NCBI GenBank assembly: GCA_963402885.1
Contig: OY727095.1
Span: forward strand, 21,643,001-21,707,000
Source of the DNA: Antedon bifida
Lineage: Eukaryota > Echinodermata > Crinoidea > Comatulida > Antedonidae
Direction: 5' to 3'
Length of the DNA: 64,000 nt
Position numbers and translations under genes: made by a program
Shown: in pieces, positions 1-11,402 of the stretch
Numbering within the stretch: the first letter of the stretch is position 1
Layout of the letters: the number at the start of each line of letters is the position of its first letter
The notes under the pieces: model-generated
The model's input: the letters and a program-made list of their open reading frames with translations, nothing else
Database searches by the model: none
What the model was told of the DNA's origin: nothing

Positions 1-234
1 TTTCACGTTTACAATGATTCTCTACCGACCATGTTTAAGTAGAACATCTATTAAAGGGACACTTTTAAGAACCAACAAATTTTTCCCTTAATAGGGGTTT
101 CCCCCCGAAGTGAAGAATTCTACCATCAGTTATTTTAGCCCAATATATACACGTTTGCGGTACGACGTTAGTACGAAACGGTAATTAAAATTGCATAATC
201 ATATAGATACGCGGTCGATATTTATTAATGTTAC

Positions 235-722
235 TGTCGTAATGTGGGGTGTGGGGTTATTAATATGTATCCCCTTCAGATCGTAAAGAATCCAAATAAA
301 GTGAATACGATAAGTATACAATTTTACAACAGTTTAATAAGTAAGTACTTAACAGTATCAACAATTCTTTGTCTTGAAACTAAAACAATCCCAATATCGG
401 TAAAACTCCAACGATCTTGGTCTGTTATAACATTGAAAACATTGAAACTTTCCATCCAATAATCTACTTCAAATCTATGAAATCTTTTACAACCGATGTA
501 TATTTCGAACTACAGTAAACATCTTCACACTCGAATTCTATTTCCAACGTCGTATTATACCTCTTAAACATCAAATTAGTAACTAACAAGTAATATAAAC
601 ATCAATTATTACTCGGAAACGTCCACTCAACTCCATTCGTCGTGTTCATCTCCCCTCTCGTGCGTTCTCCTCATCCGCACAAAACATCTCAAATCCACGG
701 GGGCGCCCTTCACCTCCCGTCA
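235..722 (-). repeat. 3' LTR of the gypsy element
   Basis: This is a 488-bp LTR. Its terminal stretch CACCTCCCGTCA at 711-722 recurs at 3503-3514, the other end of the element, which defines the LTR edge. The outer end TGTCGTAATG directly follows the TTAC target duplication. A short open frame inside (244-462) is not considered coding. Confidence 0.85.
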
Positions 723-948
723 ATTTCCCTGTTTGAAAAACGTTCGTCCCCGAATGTACAATACAAATAAAAAAAAATGTTTCTCTGAAAACTTAACAAA
801 AAACAAATTTAAAAAAATGTCAAATTACTTGTCATCTATGTAACGTAAACCTCATAAATTATCTGCAATATCAACATAACAACTATTAAAGATAATTCAA
901 GCTAATCCCTAATACTCAAGTGATCTTCTAACAGAGTAGCATACAATT

Positions 949-3465
949 TTAATCATGAACCCCTACTGCCGATGTCGGCAAATGACATGGATTTCCATGT
1001 TTCCCCTTATTCAATCTACTTGATCGTCTCAACCCTTTATCCCTATCTTCAATATTCTTAACTTGATTTTCTATCTCCTTGTTCTCTACAGGAGTAATCA
1101 TATTGTCTATCTCTTTGTTTTCTACAGAAATAATCATATTGTCTATCTCTTCGTTTTCTACAGAAGGAGTAAACACTAATTGTAACAAAGCATCACCCTC
1201 GTCATCTCCTTCTTCACTACCCTCACTATTCTCATCTGATACAAATATAGGAAGATGATCTTCCAAGGCATCTGATTCCTGGCCACGTGGATCAAGGTGC
1301 AATTGACGTCGATTTACCCATTTGGAAATTCCACCCATTGCTGGTCTAACTTCATAAATATCCTGTTCTTCATTCATGTCTATAATCACATGCGTTACTT
1401 CTTGAAATTTATCTGATAACTTATGACGTCCAGTAAACGCATTTCGTTTCAACAACACTCTATTCCCAACCTCCAATTTAAAGTCTGTAGTGCGACCATC
1501 ATGTCGTGCGGCTTCTCGGTTTGCTGCCTCTTTAAGCCTGCTCGTCACTATCTCATGAGCTCTCTTTATCAACTTCTGTTGGGTTTGGATATGGTCCTCA
1601 TTCCAACTGTCATCTAGTCGATCAAGTAGGTGATCAATAGGTAATGATGGCGGTCTACCAAACATCAAAAAATAAGGACTGACTCCCGTTACCTTATGTG
1701 GAGTTGTGTTATACATATACAACAGATGCTTTAATAATTCTGGCCATTTTCGTCGCTCCTGTACATCTAGTGATCTTATCAGGCCACACAATGTTTTATT
1801 GAATCTCTCACATTGTCCATTGCCAGACGGATGATATGCAGTAGTGCGTGATTTACTTATCCCGTACATCTGACAAAGTTCCTTAATCACAGCATTTTCA
1901 AACGAACCACCCTGATCGGAATGTATTCTTGATGGAACACCGTAGTGTACAAACCAATTATCCCGAAGTGCTTTCGCCACTGTTAACGCTGTCTGATCCC
2001 GACATGGAATAGCCTGTGAAAATTTACTAAATGCGTCTGTCAAGGTTAGCACGTCCTCAAATCCCATTTTTCCTTTGTCTAATTTCATAAAATCAACCGC
2101 AACTATCTCCTGCGGACGAAATGCCAACAAATGCCGCATAGGAGGACGTACAGTGGGTGTAGGCGTCTTTGTTGTAACACATCTCAGGCAACGGTTAATA
2201 TATCTCTTCACATCATGATGCATACCAGGCCAAAAACATCGTCTCCTTAGCAATTCATAGGTCCTATTAACTCCTTGGTGAGCCCATTTGTCATGTACTA
2301 TTCCTAGCAAGGTTGATTGCAACTTCAAAGGCACTAATAATTGTTGGAACTCCCCAAAAATTGAATCAGGAATAATGCGATACAGCACACCATTACTTGG
2401 ACGAAACTTTGACCATTCTCTTATCCATCCCTTAAGACCAGGTACAGCTCGATCATAGTCTTGCCCCGTTTTCCAATTCGCATTCCACATTTTCCACACC
2501 TCTTGTAGTACTTCATCATTCTTTTGCATATCTGACAATTCTTCATGTGAAAATGACGGCAACACTGTTGGTACAACAGAATTTACTTCTATGGAACCAC
2601 CTTGAACTTTTGTCATCAAACAGGATGCGATCACGTTCAGGTCACTTTTTAACTCCGAGGAATTAACACAGGTATTACTTGGACAACGACTCAGTGCATC
2701 TGCACATTTGTTTGTCTTCCCGGGCCGATATTTGACTTCAAGATCATACAACGCCAACTGAGCGATCCACCTCATTTCGGTAGCTCCTAGATTTGCATTC
2801 TTCAAATGTGCTAATGGGTTGTTATCTGTCCATACAATGGTATGCTTGCCCTGAATGTACGGACCAAACTTATCGGCAACCGCCCATTTTAATCCTAGTA
2901 GCTCCAGCTTAAAGCTCGATAAATCAGGGTAATTTCTCTCTGACCCTCGCAGTCCCCTACTCGCATATGCGACTGGATGAATCTTTCCTCGTTCGTCTTC
3001 TTGCAAAAGACAGGCACCCAAGCCAAGAAGTGACGCATCTACTTCGATAATGAAATCCTTATCAAACTGCGGATATTTCAATACTGGTGCTGTAGTCAAT
3101 GCATTCTTTAACTTAGAAAAAGCTTCCTCTTGTTCATCACTCCACTTGAAAGAAGTCGCCTTCCCTGTTTGTTTGTTAGCCATCCCTGCAGTTACCGCGT
3201 GTAAAGGTGCTGCCATTGTTGCAAAGTTGCTTATAAAACGTCGATAATATGAGGCTAATCCTAAGAACGAGCGCACTTCTGAACAGGTTTTCGGTGTAGG
3301 CCACAACGTCACTCGTTCTATCTTATCTTGGTTGACAGAGATGCCTTGATCGGATATCACATGGCCTAAATAACTGACTTCTCGTCTTAATAAATCACAT
3401 TTTTTTCCTTTTACTTTCAGTCCATATTGCTGGAGTCTGGTTAACACTTTGTCCAGGCGAACCAA
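949..3465 (-). pseudogene. pol: Gypsy pol polyprotein, N-terminally truncated (RT-RNase H-integrase)
   Basis: This open frame of 838 residues encodes the end of a Ty3/gypsy reverse transcriptase (thumb motif FLGLASYYRRFI near 67-78). RNase H follows, with D143, E188 and D214 in VDAS, LELLGLKW and WTDN contexts. The integrase has an H2C2 zinc motif (H391, H396, C426, C429) and a catalytic core of D458, D517 and E553, which matches the D,D-35-E spacing. A C-terminal region rich in acidic repeats contains near-repeats of VENKEID. No stop interrupts the frame, but the catalytic palm of RT, protease and gag are deleted, so the copy cannot be autonomous. The long intact frame suggests a recent insertion. 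The ATG used is simply the first in frame; the original polyprotein started far upstream. Confidence 0.9.
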
Positions 3466-3535
3466 ATGTTCTTCATACGTACTAGAAAAAATCAGCGCCC
3501 TTCACCTCCCGTCATTACTATACTATCGTATATTC

Positions 3536-4335
3536 TGCAGGCATGGGTTGAGTTGGAAGCCATCACAATACACAACAAGATGTCTCGTGCGTCACTGGAT
3601 CATTTCATTTGGATCTTGGTCTTATGTACGTGGTCGATTTATTCATAAGATTGTTGTGGACAAAGTGTAACTTGAATTTCTCGCTTTAAAGTGGGCGGTT
3701 ACAGATAAATTTAAAGATTACCTATACATGGCCTGTGGTACACGAGTGATGACTGATAGTAACCCTCTCACATATGTACTTTCTATTCACTACAAACCAG
3801 GTAAATTAAACATTGACGCCAATGCTCTGTCCTGCAGACCTCATGACATCAAACCCAACCGACAGTATGAAGAACAACAAGAATCTTGAGGCTAGGTTAA
3901 AAGGTAAAGCTGTGTTCTCGTGATACTGTATGATGAGCGCTCTTTTCCTACAATATGGTGTATCCATCAACACTCCATCTGTCAATTCATCCGACACTAT
4001 TCCACTTATATATTGATTGGACGAACATACAGCAGAAAGATCCAATCATCAACCAAGTCATAAATTATGTCAAAATGGGTAAGAAACCAGACTCCTCGAT
4101 AGGGTTACCCGATGAATGACTTATTCTTAGAGAGTTTGGAAAGCTTCAACTTCGTAATGCTATTTTATACAGATGTACAACCAATCCAGCTATAAAGGGA
4201 CTTCACAACGAATTAGGTCATCTTGGTGTTGAGCGAGCGCTGGCGTTGGCAAGAGATAGGCCCCGAATGAGTGCAGACATTGAAAGCTGGATTAGACATT
4301 GTGGTAGGTGCATAGCCAGGACAATACCCCAGAAG
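3536..4335 (+). pseudogene. Decayed second gypsy pol relic, left arm
   Basis: Plus-strand translation of about 3674-3846 gives an RNase H-like segment (LEFLALKWAV, then MTDSNPLTYVL, then HYKPGKLNIDANAL) with a short in-frame deletion between the last two parts. About 4185-4325 gives an integrase zinc-binding segment (HNELGHLGVERAL, then WIRHCGRCIA) lacking the usual aromatic block in the middle. Frames are broken by stops and shifts. The relic is present in both arms, so it predates the inverted duplication. It is distinct in sequence and orientation from the younger gypsy element next to it. Confidence 0.75.
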
Positions 4336-5507
4336 CTTGTACTTTAAATTTAGTACTCTTTTAGTATACCATATATAATATAAAAATGTAAAAATATATA
4401 AAGTTGAAATGTAATTAAAGTTGGAGTGTCCAGCACGTCCGATGGCAAGAGGTAAAAAGAAAGAAATCTCCCACATGATATAGAAATGCAGCACAGTTGG
4501 TATCCGGTTAGTAATACCTGCATTAATCAACTAACGCTAATGACTGGTCATTTGCCACCAAATGAAACTCTATTTAAACAATACTACGATCAAAGAAGAG
4601 AGGTGGGAGACTGAAATTAACCAGTTGAACTGCAATCTTCACCTTCTAACAAAGTAAGGTTTTTATTCTCAAAGGTTCCTTAAAGAGAATGAAAGAAAGA
4701 TCACCACCACCGTAAAAATGGAAACTATATTGATCCAACAACAACGGTTCCACATTTTCTGCAGAATAGAGAGTAGCAATGACGTTGCACAGACTATCCA
4801 CTGGAATGCCATTCAACAAGACCGCGAATCAGTTTGGTTGTGCAAAATCAATCGCTTACATGGTCTACCATGAAGATTGTGTTTATTATACCACTTCAAT
4901 TTATAATCAATAACATTGATAATTGACATCCAACTAACAGATGGGACAAACACGGTGGGTCTATCTTTGTGGGGAACCCACACGTCCATAGAGCTGGTCA
5001 TGGACCAAAAGATACAAGCGAGTATCGTTTTGGTAACCGAATATAAAAATGTCAAGCGGATAGAGTCGACAACGTCAATGTCTGTAGAGGTATGTATAAT
5101 AACATTAAGTTAAGTTTTATAATAAGCTTTGGACATTCCATTTACAAACAAAATTAAATGACTGCACTATATGTGACTGCCATTCAAAAATAATGCAATA
5201 TAATTATTAAATTATCGGGTTTAATTTCACCATTCTTTGCAATTATTTTTTTTCATTTCTCCAAATATATATGTATATTCATTTCTTTCAGACATTTAAC
5301 AATTACTATAGAATGACTTTATATTATATTCCGAATGATGAGACCCGAAAGAATCCGCCCCTGGTGACAGTGATACATCTAAATCCATGGGTCCTGTAGA
5401 CAAACGAAAGTACATTGTCTTCGAATCTCAGCTGCTAGGTTTGTTTGGTACATGCACTGATTGCCACTAACAGGGACCTGTGTTACAATTACACAAAGAT
5501 GTAGGGT
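4336..5507. other. Stretch without a recognised gene, left arm
   Basis: No convincing gene is seen. A segment near 4670-4735 (AAAGAGAATGAAAGAAAGATC with a CACCACCACCGTAA neighbour) is repeated imperfectly at about 6153-6205, and the stretch around 5489-5515 is repeated at about 6287-6312, so the region contains an old dispersed duplication. The right-arm counterpart is about 51054-52225. Confidence 0.5.
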
Positions 5508-5801
5508 ATGTGCAATATCGGAACGGACATATTATCGCCATCAAGAACAATATCTGCAGCCAAGTATTGTGAATGTTTGGAAACTTTAAGAATATCTAAA
5601 ACTACAGTAATGACAAATGTTCTTTTTAGGTGGGGATACCAGAATGGAGAGTCCGGGGCATACAGCCAAATTCGGATCATAGATGGACATGTTGTGATTG
5701 TTGTATGTTACAACAGGAAAAAAAGGATGCAGCAACACAAATGGACAGGTTTAGGCTCTGAACAAGCCATCAAATTAGCCGAACCACCAGCATCCCAATA
5801 A
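5508..5801 (+). CDS. Hypothetical exon-like frame, left arm
   Basis: This is a 97-residue open frame with no recognised domain. The second half reads like folded protein (RWGYQNGESGAYSQ, then a valine-rich strand), which suggests an exon fragment. A possible acceptor lies just before the RWGYQ segment (TTTTTAG near 5630). Downstream, 5862-5918 reads MSQERIEEIHARSIRLEED and ends at a good GTGAGT donor, so a short coiled-coil exon may follow. I cannot assign a function. It may belong to the same decayed gene as the frame at 6545. Confidence 0.3.
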   Translation: MCNIGTDILSPSRTISAAKYCECLETLRISKTTVMTNVLFRWGYQNGESGAYSQIRIIDGHVVIVVCYNRKKRMQQHKWTGLGSEQAIKLAEPPASQ

Positions 5802-6544
5802 CAACATTTACAGAATTGCCAACAATAAACTTTTCACACAGCAATGACAAATCAAGTGTGGAATGTCACAGGAAAGGATAGAGGAAATTCATGCTAGAAG
5901 TATCCGACTTGAAGAAGATGTGAGTAAAATAAAAGTGGCACTAGTCATCATCTGCCTTAAGATTACAGGGAGAAGGTGTACTTTATAATCTAGATTTTTA
6001 TGAAAATGTAGGAGTTGGAATTAAAACTTGAAATAAAGAATTGTAATTAAAACTTGAAATAAAGAGTTGTAATTAAAACTTCGAAAATTTCTGTGAAGGT
6101 CTGGAAGACCAGAATTGCAGAAAACTGATTTTGAAATTTAATTTTACACAACTTCCTTAAAGAGAATGAAGAAATGATCACCACCACCGTAACAATGGAA
6201 ACTGGCAAGCAGATTAAAGAGAAAGGCACCACGGTCTAAGCGGATGGGATGAACATGTCACCAGTCAAACTTAGACAGAATAAATAATTACAATTACACA
6301 AAGATGTAGGGTGTGTCAGGAAAGGAGAGAGTGGTACAGGTCTCTATAGCTTTAAATCAATTGAGACCAACCATACTGTTTGTCACATGCAAAATTGACT
6401 TTGGACAACCTAATGCACAGATATTGCAATTAACATTAGACTTAGCATGTATGTTTATTTCACTTTGATAGTAAATACTCGTATTTTTCCTAGGCACCCT
6501 GTTATCTGCAATAATAGGCAATCGGGAAACAAAAAACCAAGGTT

Positions 6545-6787
6545 TTGGTAAAAAAAGAAAAGCACAAAGTTATGGTGACACCTCATGGACCAAAGGTAAT
6601 CTGTTTGGCAAATCCTGAAATGGAACATGCGCCAACCATGGCCGAAAAGCAGACGTTGGCAGATGCTGATCTTGGTGAAAAGGTTATGTCAATCAAGCAT
6701 TCTAATATGTCACCATCCAAGCTGAAGGAAGTAATGATGGAGGTTTTTCCAAAGCTTACAGAAGGTGGTGGCTATGAGCTGCTTTCA
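6545..6787 (+). pseudogene. Small frame with G2E3/HECT-like linker flavour, stop in left arm
   Basis: This frame of about 80 residues ends in FPKLTEGGGYELLS. A similar pattern occurs in some uncharacterised invertebrate proteins related to G2E3/HECT-type ligases; this is a recollection, not a search. In the left arm a TGA at 6788-6790 ends it, where the right arm has TGC and reads on through SCSGNNRVLVPIS. One base therefore separates an open from a closed frame. An acceptor-like tract precedes it near 6490. It is probably one exon of a decayed gene. Confidence 0.35.
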
Positions 6788-6849
6788 TGATCCGGCAACA
6801 ATAGGGTTTTAGTCCCAATAAGTACACAATTTTTTAACCATATATTTTA

Positions 6850-8174
6850 TAAACTGTAAACAATGTTAAAGGGTTAAAAAAATATGAAATATAATTGTTT
6901 GTCCCTTAAACAATAAAAGTTTCATTTATTATAAGCGCGTGGTGAAGCAGAAAGAAGCTGTGGCGATATGACCCTGTGTTACAGAGTAGGAAATGATTAT
7001 GCATTTGAACCGTACACTGTTCGTTCTGCAGATAGTACTTTAAAAAAAGAACATCAACAACAGGCTAAGCTGTAGCCACCAAGGCCTAGCAGGTTGGATA
7101 CAACCGAATGGTGCCATTGTGGCAATTGTAGGCATATGCTGTAGGAATGTTGCTGTTGTCACGCGGCAGGTGAATTTACAAGGAAGAGAGTAAATGACCT
7201 GGAATGTATTGCATTAACAGAATGTTTTAAGAAAATTTGCCTAGACCAGGAAGTTTTAGAGGTTGTGTTTTCTTCTAGGAGGTTAACTGTTAGGCGAGAA
7301 CTTTAATATTTTTATAGACTTACTGCAAGCTAATAAAGAGTGGAACAGAGGTAACTGCATACAGCATAAAGGCAACTGATGGTAGACTCGGTAGTGGAAA
7401 ATGGAAAAAAAATAAAACATTCACAATTTATTTGAACATTTCTTATTATTAAATAACAATTTATGAACAATCCCAGAAGACGAATGATACGATTGAGGAC
7501 TTCTTATTATCTACTTATTATTATCCTCCAGTCGTCGGAGTTGATCCTCCAGTCGTTGGAGTTGATCCTCCAGTCGTCGGAGTTGATCCTCCAGTCGTAG
7601 AAGTTGATCCTCCAGTCATCAGGAAATGATGGATGTGTTCAACAGAACACATTGGTTTTTTCGTTACACCAATTGTGGTTGATCTGCATGAATTCAACAT
7701 CTAATAAATTCTGACCGTAATAAAAACTGTCAGAACGGAAATGCAAAGACTTGTTCAGTGAAAGATGTTAGCTTTGATGGAATTGGGTCTTTCCAGAAAA
7801 TTGTCATTGAAAGATCACAGAGACAATCAATCTTTACAGTAACCCAAGCAAAACTGAATTTAGTCTTTTCAATAAAATGATGAAGCAGTTTTTAGAGGCT
7901 ATTAGTATTAGTATCATCAATTTTTAAAATAATTTGAAATCGATATAACAGAGGAAAGAAGAGACAGGCAATGGAGAGACATACGAGGATGATGCTAAAA
8001 GCTATGACACATCGATGTATTCATTAGCCATTGACTTGAGTTCAAATCCCAGTTTCTAATGCCAAGTAACTACCGTATTTAATACGGTATTTTTTTAATA
8101 GCGTATATATATACGGTATATTTCTGGAAGCGGAAATGGCGGTCACAAAAAAATACCGTATTTTGTATACATAT
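6850..8174. other. Stretch without a recognised gene, left arm
   Basis: Apart from the minisatellite at 7537-7621 I see no gene. Around 8070-8165 there are several copies of TACCGTATTT and its inverse ATACGGTA. The same motif occurs at 11040-11095, so it may be the end of an old inverted-repeat element into which the 8175-10226 element landed. The counterpart in the right arm is about 48420-49700. Confidence 0.4.
7537..7621. repeat. 21-bp minisatellite, left arm
   Basis: Four to five tandem copies of a 21-bp unit built on CTCCAGTCGTCGGAGTTGAT, with single-base variants. Each unit contains a short inverted repeat (CTCCAGTCGTCGGAG has complementary ends). Unspaced short units of this kind are a minisatellite. 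Confidence 0.9.
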
Positions 8175-10226
8175 GTGTACAGCCACATCAAAACCAGGCA
8201 CTTGGTGAAATATTTTTTTTTTAGTTATTACTATAATTATATTACTCACAATATATCCTTCAAAATGGTGTTTGGATCATTTAAATCAAGGAAATATTCC
8301 CAGAGTTATAGCAATAAATGTATATAGCATTTATACAACAATTTACTTTTAATTACTGAGTAATTAACAGTCAAAGTTTAATGACAAATCAGACAGGAAG
8401 TTGCCCCATGCTGTTACAGATTGAACAATTAACACCTTAGCAACACTACCTTCTTGATAAACAATCATTCTGAAATTTGGCACACCTGTTCAATATAGTG
8501 TTTTCTGATATTCCTGAAAATTTCATCAAAATCCGAGGTGGTTATCATAGTTAATTATGACGATTACAAAATACCACTAATTTACGTAAAATCTGTCAAA
8601 TTCATTTATAATAGTGTAGTGTAAGAATAATACAGTAGGCCTACTAGTAGGTATTCAGAAGATTTCCTTAGCTTATTATTAGTTCTGAACAAATTAAAAA
8701 AAAAACAGCAAACATTTTATTAATGAACTTTATTCAATTTTATTTCTCTTTTTACTTTATTTTATCTGCTTTTTATTCAAAATGGCGCAGGGCACACAAT
8801 GTCTCTCGTTTCTGGTCGGCAAAATTCAGTTACCAGTATTTTATTTGTGAGTGATTTGTATTGCACTTGTTTTTACTGTGAATGTTATGTAATACATCTA
8901 TTGTTGAACCAGCACCTGGCCTGATCATGACAGATAGCCACACCCGATAGCTTGAACAATGTTTTTAAGCATGATGAATAACGTAAAATTTAGCCAAGGT
9001 ACCAGTATTTTATTTGTGAGGGATTTGTATTGTACTTGTTTTTACTGTTGTTAATGTTATGTAATACATCTATTGTTGAACCAGCACCTGTCCTGATCAT
9101 GACAGGTAGCCACACCCGTTAGCTTGAACAATGTTTTTAAGCATGATGAATAACGTGAAATTTAGCCAAGGTACCAGTATTTTATTTGTGAGGGATTTGT
9201 ATTGTACTTGTTTTTACTGTTTATGTTTCGCAAAATATCCATTTATTGACATGTACACACAATCCCCACACACCCGGCCCATCATTGGCATTTTAAGCAT
9301 AATGAAATTTAACCAAATTAAAATAAATAAAATAGCCTAGTAAGTAAAGCATTGCAGGAGGCTTATTATACTATAGAGATGAAAATTCTATCTTATTTAA
9401 ATTGGGCTAGGCCTAGGCCTTGTTGTTGTTATTACTAGCTAGCTAGGCCTATGCCATGCAGCCTATCTAGGCTAGTAGCCCAACGTAGTAGTACTGTAGT
9501 AGGCCTAGGCTTATTAGTAGAGTCAGGTCTAGCCTAGGCCTAGTCAACTCTTACGATAAATAACTTAGCTAGGCCCTTTACTTTAGTATGTTTATAACTT
9601 ATTGTTAGCAAGTATGAGTCAGTACACGTCACTTTAGTATTACTGTGTACAGTACTTAGATGAACTAAAAATATATTTTCCTCGACGCGAGCGTGTACTA
9701 GCATAAGATTTTTTGTTGACCTGGAATTTTCCATGCTGGATGGGTCATGTGACAAAATTAAACCAATCAAATCGCTTCTTTCAGCGTGTTCGTAGCAACA
9801 AGGCCGTTTTTGTTTACACTAAAGGGTTCTATAAAATCGGTTTTTATTGGTCTATATCGTACAATCTGTGACATCATTCGTTTATTTTTAGATTCATGAA
9901 AAAAATACCTATCGAATGATACCAAGCTTTCAGGGGTTATCTACAAAACTACGGCATAGGAATGACGAAAATAACTGCTTTTTTGTAACGAATTACCTCG
10001 TTCTTTCAATCGAAACACAAGGATAGAGGTTCAGATTTATGTAATTTTTACCACCTTTCCATTTGAATTAGTTAATAAGGCATATATTTTTGAAATCTAC
10101 GGTAAATTTCCTATCAGATAATGGTAAAAAAACAAAATGGTCAAAATATGAGTTTCACACATTCAAATGCATTTTACACAAATCCCTATCTAGCGACAAG
10201 CGCCTGGTTTTGATGTGGCTGTACAC
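8175..10226. mobile_element. Non-autonomous 2.05 kb inverted-repeat element, left arm only
   Basis: The ends are a 25-bp inverted repeat, GTGTACAGCCACATCAAAAC at 8175-8194 and its complement ending at 10226. It is flanked by the 4-bp duplication ATAT (8171-8174 and 10227-10230). The right arm carries the empty site near 48405 with a single ATAT, so insertion is well supported. The element has no transposase-like frame. Inside are a 170-bp tandem array (8833-9220) and an AGGCCT-rich tract (9400-9545). The superfamily is not recognised; a 4-bp target duplication excludes hAT, TA-mariner and TTAA elements. Confidence 0.88.
8833..9220. repeat. About 170-bp tandem repeat inside the 2.05 kb element
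   Basis: Units starting CCAGTATTTTATTTGTGAG begin at 8833, 9002 and 9174, giving periods of 169 and 172 bp. The third unit is partial. Each contains ATCTATTGTTGAACCAGCAC and a CCACACCCG tract. Confidence 0.9.
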
Positions 10227-11269
10227 ATATTTTCCCCACCAAATTTGTGGATAAAATACAGTATTTACAAATCTTTACCGTATTTTCTGTACCCTTTTCT
10301 GCTGCCAATAAAAAATGCCCTATATTTTTTTACCTGTGACATGAGGTCAACATCGTGTTGTGATTTGATTTTATGTATAGTATATAGGTTTATTCGGCGA
10401 AAATGTGGAGCGAAGACGTTATGGTATTTACTATAAATTTGTGAGGGGAAGTTAAAATTTCCGGACAACTAAAAGGCAATAAAAGGGACAACCACCTTTA
10501 TAAAGACATTTCTAACAAAATAAAGCAGGATTATTGAATAGACTTGTCTCCAAAGCAAGTAAACTCAAAGCTAAGAGCCTGCGAAAGCAGTACAACATGG
10601 CAAAAAAAATAACTCGGAGTCTGGGAGGGACAGAATTGCTTGTCCCCATTACGAGGTTTTGGACAGAATATTAGAAGATCGGGCCATACAGTAGCTGCCC
10701 CTCATTACCTAATGGATCAGAACCAGGTACAAAGTAGTAGAAAGTGAGGTGTAAAACTAAAAATAAAGCAGAATTACGGAATAGGTCTCTAAAACAAGTA
10801 AACTCAAAGCTGAAGAGCCTGCGAAAGCCGTACAACATTGCAAAAAAATAACTAAGTGGAAAGCGGAAAATATGTGGAGATCGAGATTTCGAGTGGGAAA
10901 TTCCACGAGAGTGGAGTTACAGTGTGCACGCTCAGTATACTTGGGTCAAACACAGACTTCCGGCTCACGTACAGTTTAGGTAAAAGGATGAATTTTAACA
11001 CGACCACCCAAGTATTTTTTTAGCAGAAACGGGGTACTAAAAAATATGGTATAGAATATACCGTATTTTATACTGTATTTTTATACCATATTTTAAGCAG
11101 TTGCAGCAGAAACAGGCCCTATGAATGAGCAACTAGATAGATGCTGCATCTGCAAACGGATTCACTTTTTTTTACTGCATCCAATCAAAAGTGGCTGAAA
11201 AACTGCAGAAAGAACTACATGACTGTGCTTTGAAAATAAAGTCACAAGCAGCGGAAATACAATACAATT
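10227..11269. repeat. Direct repeat pair in otherwise gene-poor stretch, left arm
   Basis: About 100 bp at 10517-10617 (including AAGTAAACTCAAAGCTAAGA) recurs at 10761-10855 in direct orientation, 244 bp apart. Further on, 11030-11095 is rich in the ACCGTATTTT motif and its inverse. No gene is recognised. The right-arm counterparts are at about 47775-47870 and 48013-48113. Confidence 0.7.
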
Positions 11270-11402
11270 TTCTCTGTGTACAGTAGGTAGGACTGAACCA
11301 CATGTGCAAATCAAACTATCGCCAAATACCAAGCTCAGCTATGAATATAATAAATGGGTCCAAAAAAGAGAAAGTACAGAAGAACAGGAAAAAGTTGTTT
11401 AG
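11250..11402 (+). CDS. Exon-like fragment, unknown protein, left arm
   Basis: A plus-strand frame reads NKVTSSGNTIQFSLC, then VGRTEPHVQIKLSPNTKL, then YNKWVQKRES, and stops at TAG 11400-11402. Amino-acid composition is protein-like, with no low complexity. A short upstream stretch (11180-11270) in another frame also looks coding (KVAEKLQKELHDCALKIKSQ), so either an intron or a frameshift separates them. No family is recognised. The right-arm partner is about 47228-47380 on the minus strand. Confidence 0.3.
   Translation, partial: SGNTIQFSLCTVGRTEPHVQIKLSPNTKLSYEYNKWVQKRESTEEQEKVV

Larger units (their letters stand above)
235..3514 (-). mobile_element. Internally deleted Ty3/gypsy LTR retrotransposon, left arm only
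   Basis: The element lies between 4-bp direct repeats TTAC (231-234 and 3515-3518), and the right arm shows the uninterrupted empty site near 53040. Its ends read TG...CA in element orientation. Its 3' LTR is 235-722. At the 5' end only about 20 bp of LTR (3495-3514) remain, fused directly to the reverse transcriptase region. The primer-binding site, gag, protease and the first part of RT are therefore missing. A purine-rich tract beside 723 fits the polypurine tract. The element inserted after the arms were duplicated, or was lost cleanly from the other arm, which is less likely for an LTR element. Confidence 0.92.

Noticed and set aside
244..462. Small frame in the LTR
   Set aside because: Lies wholly within the gypsy LTR with no coding character.
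7537..7621. CRISPR-like array
   Set aside because: The 21-bp units are contiguous with no unique spacers, in a eukaryotic setting; a minisatellite.
9400..9545. Regulatory island with many AGGCCT palindromes
   Set aside because: Such tracts are scattered through the window and look like a general feature of this genome.
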